Below, one piece after another: positions 34,849-38,205 of a stretch of DNA of 38,205 nt. The position numbers and the translations under genes were made by a program. Below the pieces are notes generated by a model that made no database searches, was not told the origin of the DNA, and saw only the letters and a program-made list of their open reading frames with translations. Position 1 is the stretch's first letter; each line of letters starts with the position of its first letter. This DNA is from Emcibacter sp. (GTDB taxonomy: Bacteria > Pseudomonadota > Alphaproteobacteria > Sphingomonadales > Emcibacteraceae), in contig JAJFIP010000090.1 in assembly GCA_021774875.1 (NCBI GenBank), positions 1 through 38,205 on the forward strand. Direction: 5' to 3'.

Positions 34849-35507
34849 CGCCAGTTTCCGCCAGCAACAAAAACAAAGATAAAGCGACTTTTTCTGATCG
34901 CCGAAAACGGGACGTCATTGCTGATATTCCGGCGGGATCCAATTATTATGACCATAAATTCGATACCATGATTCATAAAATCAATGAAGGTGGTTTCTGT
35001 GTGCTGAGCCGATCAGAACATATCATCATGACAACCCTCGGGTCGTGTATTTCCGTCTGTATGTTTGACCCTGTGGTCAGGGTGGGTGGCATGAATCATT
35101 TCCTGTTGCCCGAAGAACGTAATGCAGACCGGAAAGACAGCTTCAGTATGAGATATGGCAATAACGCCATGGAAATTCTGCTTAATGAGATATTGAAGCG
35201 CGGCGGCATGAAAGCACGTCTGGTACTCAAGGCCTTTGGCGCGGGCAACGTCCTGTCCATCAATGCCGACATCGGGGCAAAAAACCAAAGCTTTCTGAAG
35301 CAATATATTGCCGATGAGGGCATGACATTGGAAATCTGCGATCTGGGTGGTGACTTTCCCCGCCGGGTGGCTTTTTACCCGTCAACCGGCAAAGCGTTGG
35401 TCAAACTTCTGCGCCGGGCCGGGGATCGCAAAATTGGCAATCAGGAAGAAAAATACCGCAGGAAAATCGAAAAACAACATAGCTCCGGCGATATTGAATT
35501 ATTTTAG
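34845..35507 (+). CDS. cheD: Chemoreceptor glutamine deamidase CheD
   Basis: A 220-residue CheD. The catalytic Cys is in TLGSCISVCMFDP, and the His is in GGMNHFLLPEE, with a Thr/Gly-containing FGAGNVL segment later. It deamidates receptor glutamines and in some species modulates CheC-type phosphatases. The frame extends upstream to 34812, but ATG at 34845 forms an ATGA overlap with the cheR stop and is preferred. It carries about 45 extra N-terminal residues before the first conserved strand and a charged tail. The order cheR-cheD-cheB is typical of alphaproteobacteria. Confidence 0.9.
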   Translation: MTPVSASNKNKDKATFSDRRKRDVIADIPAGSNYYDHKFDTMIHKINEGGFCVLSRSEHIIMTTLGSCISVCMFDPVVRVGGMNHFLLPEERNADRKDSFSMRYGNNAMEILLNEILKRGGMKARLVLKAFGAGNVLSINADIGAKNQSFLKQYIADEGMTLEICDLGGDFPRRVAFYPSTGKALVKLLRRAGDRKIGNQEEKYRRKIEKQHSSGDIELF

Positions 35508-35519
35508 GAACAATATGTG

Positions 35520-36584
35520 ATGATGAAAAAAATACGCTTGTTGATTATTGATGACAGTCTTCTGGTTCGTACCATGATCAGAACAATCATATCCACGGAT
35601 CCGTCCATTGATGTGGTAGGTGACGCAGCCGACCCCTTTGAGGCCCGCGACAAGATCAAGCAATTAAACCCGGATGTGGCGACACTGGATGTGGAAATGC
35701 CCAAAATGGACGGCCTGTCTTTTCTGGAAAAAATCATGTCCCTGCGTCCCATGCCGGTTGTGATGGTATCAACTCTGACCCAGAAAGGGGCTGATGTAAC
35801 CCTTCGGGCACTGGAGCTTGGCGCTGTTGATTACGTGGCCAAACCACTGGACCAGGATCTGATGGTCATGGCTCAGGAACTCATCCTGAAAATCAAGATT
35901 GCCAGCAATGCCCGCATCAGACAAAGCGGGCGGCAAAAACTTTCCGACAGGACTCACAAACCGATGGTCAGTCCGGGTTCCTATGCCCGGAAATTAATAG
36001 TCATCGGGTCATCAACGGGCGGGGTTGAGTCTTTACATGACATTATCTGCAATCTGCCCGTTGATTGTCCGCCGGTGGTAATTGCCCAGCATATCTCAAA
36101 AGGATTTTCCGAACGCTTTGCCCTCCGGGTAGACAAGACCTGTGCCATTAATGTGAAAGAAGCAGAGCACGGTGAAAAGCTTCTGGCAGGCACGGTTTAT
36201 ATTGGTCAGGGTGGCAAACATATTACGGTCAAAAAATCTGGATACGGTCTTGTCTGTCTAGTCACAGAAGATACGGATGGGGAAAGTTACCGGCCATCTG
36301 TCGACCGTCTTTTCTGTTCCGTGGCGGACGTGGTCGGGGCAGATGCCGTTGGCGTAATCCTGACAGGCATGGGTAAAGACGGCGCACTTGGGCTATTGAC
36401 AATGAGGAGTTCTGGGGCCGCAACTCTGGGTCAGGACGAAGCCAGCTCTATCGTTTATGGCATGCCTAAGGCCGCCATGATGGCCGGGGCCGTGGAAAAA
36501 CAAGTGCCCCTGTCCCATATGGCCCGGGAAATAATTCAAGTCTGTGCCAGATCCGCCACAATCAGGAAAGCTGCCGCCGTATGA
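35520..36584 (+). CDS. cheB: Protein-glutamate methylesterase CheB
   Basis: A protein of about 354 residues with a receiver domain (acidic pair in LLIIDDS, phospho-Asp in VATLDVEMPKMDG, Lys in YVAKPLD) joined to a C-terminal methylesterase with catalytic Ser in VIGSSTGGVE, His in IAQHISKGF and Asp in ILTGMGKDGA. It demethylates or deamidates receptors when phosphorylated by CheA. Three start codons occur in a row: GTG 35517, ATG 35520, ATG 35523. AGGA at 35506-35509 spaces best to the first two. The stop overlaps the next gene by four bases. Confidence 0.95.
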   Translation: MMKKIRLLIIDDSLLVRTMIRTIISTDPSIDVVGDAADPFEARDKIKQLNPDVATLDVEMPKMDGLSFLEKIMSLRPMPVVMVSTLTQKGADVTLRALELGAVDYVAKPLDQDLMVMAQELILKIKIASNARIRQSGRQKLSDRTHKPMVSPGSYARKLIVIGSSTGGVESLHDIICNLPVDCPPVVIAQHISKGFSERFALRVDKTCAINVKEAEHGEKLLAGTVYIGQGGKHITVKKSGYGLVCLVTEDTDGESYRPSVDRLFCSVADVVGADAVGVILTGMGKDGALGLLTMRSSGAATLGQDEASSIVYGMPKAAMMAGAVEKQVPLSHMAREIIQVCARSATIRKAAAV

Positions 36585-37207
36585 CAGGCGCAGCTCTCAC
36601 TAAACCTGCAAAAGATATTGCAGTCGCGATGTCTGCTGGCGACCTGAAAGATATTCGCCATTCCACGTTGGCCAATATTTCTCAGGAAATATTACAAATT
36701 TCTGATCTTGTGGAAAACAGCATAGTAGATCTGTCGGATGAATTCATGAAATTGGTAAAATATTCCAAACAACAAGTTGATGATATGACCATGGCCTGTG
36801 ATCTGTTGCAGGAGAAAAAGTCGGACAAAGGCGGCTCAACCATGGACAAGGTTCATGAAATGTTGTGCGAAAGTGCGGAGGTGTCCACCTACTTTCATCA
36901 GAACGTCAACCGGATGATATATACCATGCAATTTCAGGATCGGGCCCGGCAACTTATGCAGGCCATTTCCGTGACGCTCAATATCTTGATAAATCTTTCT
37001 GAATCCATAGAAGAATCTACTAATATAAAGGAAAAAGTAACCATTTCAGAAGATAATAAGAATATTCTAAATAAGCTGATCGAAGACGCAGCTCACCGGG
37101 AGCTGGATCAAAATTACATCCTGAAAATGTTTTTGGGTACTACCGATGAAAAAAGTGAACCCGGGCGCGATGAAGAAGAAGATTTTACCGATATTGAATT
37201 TTTTTAA
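36581..37207 (+). CDS. CheZ/CheT-like candidate CheY-P phosphatase (DxxxQ helix)
   Basis: A 208-residue, mostly helical cytoplasmic protein. A central helix carries MQFQDRARQLMQ, giving Asp120-x3-Gln124. This is the arrangement used by CheZ and by the CheT phosphatase of Sinorhizobium meliloti, which sits at the end of a che operon. An N-terminal amphipathic helix (about residues 28-65) and an acidic tail (GRDEEEDFTDIEFF) resemble the CheZ layout, where the C-terminal tail binds CheY. The overlap with cheB is ATGA. Function as a CheY phosphatase is inferred from motif and location; overall similarity to E. coli CheZ is low, so a structural or adaptor role remains possible. Confidence 0.6.
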   Translation: MTGAALTKPAKDIAVAMSAGDLKDIRHSTLANISQEILQISDLVENSIVDLSDEFMKLVKYSKQQVDDMTMACDLLQEKKSDKGGSTMDKVHEMLCESAEVSTYFHQNVNRMIYTMQFQDRARQLMQAISVTLNILINLSESIEESTNIKEKVTISEDNKNILNKLIEDAAHRELDQNYILKMFLGTTDEKSEPGRDEEEDFTDIEFF

Positions 37208-37221
37208 CTGAAGGATTATTG

Positions 37222-37530
37222 ATGGAATATCAGATCGACGTAACAGAAGAAATATTTGAAGCAAAATTGAGCGAAAAAATTACTTTTTCAGATCTCGATG
37301 GCTTTCGGCAAATGGTGCGAAGTATGGTGGATAGCTGCTCGATAAAAAATATAGTCGATTTATCTGATGTGGAATTCATTGATTCAGCGGGACTGGGCAT
37401 GCTGTTACTGGCCCGGGATGAAATTTCCAAAACATCATCCAATCTGACTTTAAAAGCACCACAAGGACAAGTCCTGCGCATGTTTAATGTTGCCCGCTTT
37501 GATCAGATGTTTGATATTGAAACCGATTAG
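37222..37530 (+). CDS. STAS-domain anti-sigma-factor antagonist-like protein
   Basis: A 102-residue STAS domain with the canonical phosphorylation loop VEFIDSAGLGMLLLA; Ser55 is the expected phosphorylated residue. Relatives (RsbV/SpoIIAA) are phosphorylated by RsbW-type kinases and dephosphorylated by PP2C phosphatases. The ATG at 37222 is preferred to TTG 37219 since AAGGA lies six bases upstream of it. The stop is a TAG, and the following phosphatase gene continues in the same frame with no frameshift. Together with the ATPase at 26414-27301 this supplies a kinase-substrate pair. Confidence 0.88.
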   Translation: MEYQIDVTEEIFEAKLSEKITFSDLDGFRQMVRSMVDSCSIKNIVDLSDVEFIDSAGLGMLLLARDEISKTSSNLTLKAPQGQVLRMFNVARFDQMFDIETD

Positions 37531-37605
37531 TTATCTGCGGTGACGCCTTCATCACTATATCATAATCAAAATATTTCAGAACCGGAGAATCTCGATCTCG
37601 GGACC

Positions 37606-38205
37606 ATGCCAGCGGATGTTCTTGAGAGCATCATTCTTATTGTCGATGATGATGAACTTCACTGTCATTTGATCGCAATTATTTTGTCCCAGGATGGATT
37701 TAAAAACCTGCATTTTGCCCGTGATGGCCGGGAAGCCTTGCACATGGCCCGCAAGATCACGCCAGATATGATTATTCTGGATATCTTGATGCCAAATATT
37801 GACGGGTTGGAGGTCTGTCGGGAACTCCGGGAAAAAAGACAATTCAGAAATACGCCTATTATCGCCCATACCATCAAAAACAATCCCGAAGACCGGGCCG
37901 AAATCTATGATGCCGGGGCCACGGATATTTTCCCCAAGCCGGTTTCCGAGCGGGAGGTCCAGAATCGGGTTTATATGCATTTGAAATATAGCCGTCTGAT
38001 GAAAGGCCTGAAACACTATCACAGGCGATTGACCCATGATCTTGATATGGCCCGCTCAATGCAGGAGGCTCTTCTGCCCAGACTGCCACGTCTTGCGGAA
38101 ATACTGGATAGCCACGGTCTGGATATAGATTTTCAATATGAATCTTCCGATGAATTGGGCGGGGATTTTTGGGGTGTCGAGGTGATTGATGAAGACCGTC
38201 TTTTT
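37606..38205 (+). CDS. Receiver-PP2C (RsbU-like) phosphatase, 3'-truncated
   Basis: The frame is open to the window end, so at least 200 residues are seen. A receiver domain comes first: IILIVDDDELH acidic pocket, phospho-Asp in MIILDILMPNIDG, conserved Thr in IIAHTIKN and Lys in DIFPKPVSE. A helical linker LTHDLDMARSMQEALLP follows, then GGDFWGVEV, where the Asp of GGDF is the first metal ligand of SpoIIE/PP2C phosphatases. Such proteins dephosphorylate STAS substrates when the receiver is phosphorylated. The start is ATG at 37606, but an in-frame GTG at 37540 could serve; neither has a clear Shine-Dalgarno. Partner of the STAS protein just upstream. Confidence 0.85.
   Translation, partial: MPADVLESIILIVDDDELHCHLIAIILSQDGFKNLHFARDGREALHMARKITPDMIILDILMPNIDGLEVCRELREKRQFRNTPIIAHTIKNNPEDRAEIYDAGATDIFPKPVSEREVQNRVYMHLKYSRLMKGLKHYHRRLTHDLDMARSMQEALLPRLPRLAEILDSHGLDIDFQYESSDELGGDFWGVEVIDEDRLF

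Noticed and set aside
1-38205. Horizontal island, prophage, CRISPR or tRNA genes
   Set aside because: No integrase, transposase, direct-repeat array, or tRNA-like cloverleaf was recognised. Gene order is that expected for a core alphaproteobacterial chromosome.

Overview
This window is a contiguous piece of an alphaproteobacterial chromosome with moderate base composition. The evidence is the conserved local gene order: hisC-tyrA next to a DUF2125 gene, ftsEX beside an MJ0042/DUF3426 zinc-ribbon gene, argH-lptM-lysA-DUF4175, rplU with a lysine/alanine tail, a DUF3576 gene before leuS, and a cheD-containing che operon with a CtrA-type site upstream. A free-living, motile marine or aquatic order (Rhodospirillales, Kordiimonadales or Emcibacterales-like) would fit, but the sequence alone does not decide this. 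No tRNA, rRNA, insertion sequence, prophage or CRISPR array was seen, and no gene-free stretch exceeds 300 bases.

Positions 1-13150 hold housekeeping genes. They are the end of hisC and tyrA (aromatic/histidine synthesis); a leftward block ftsE-ftsX-ydcF-like-plsC-DUF2125 (division and envelope); a rightward zinc-ribbon membrane protein and a CpdR-like receiver; and a leftward argH-lptM-lysA-DUF4175 block. The 34-residue lipoprotein gene lptM in that block is easily missed. A TlpA-like thioredoxin and a universal stress protein follow. Positions 13150-14130 form a small oxygen-response module: an FnrN-type regulator with four candidate Fe-S cysteines, diverging from the usp gene across a perfect Fnr-type palindrome placed exactly at -41.5 relative to a TATAAT box for usp.

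Positions 14130-25590 hold growth functions, all rightward: rplU-rpmA (with a structured leader and a terminator), obgE, proB-proA-nadD-rsfS-rlmH, a hotdog thioesterase, a DUF3576 lipoprotein, and leuS-lptE-holA. A leftward crotonase-family gene follows.

Positions 26414-38205 are the most interesting part: a compact chemosensory operon (STAS, cheY, cheA, cheW, a membrane-anchored multi-PAS chemoreceptor, cheR, cheD, cheB, a CheZ/CheT-like DxxxQ protein, STAS, receiver-PP2C phosphatase). A divergent gene upstream encodes a pseudo-receiver fused to an RsbW-type ATPase. The cluster therefore carries all the part types of a partner-switching circuit (kinase-like ATPase, two STAS proteins, PP2C phosphatase) wrapped around a complete CheA pathway. 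The chemoreceptor has three PAS modules repeating with an exact 393-base period. The last gene runs off the window.
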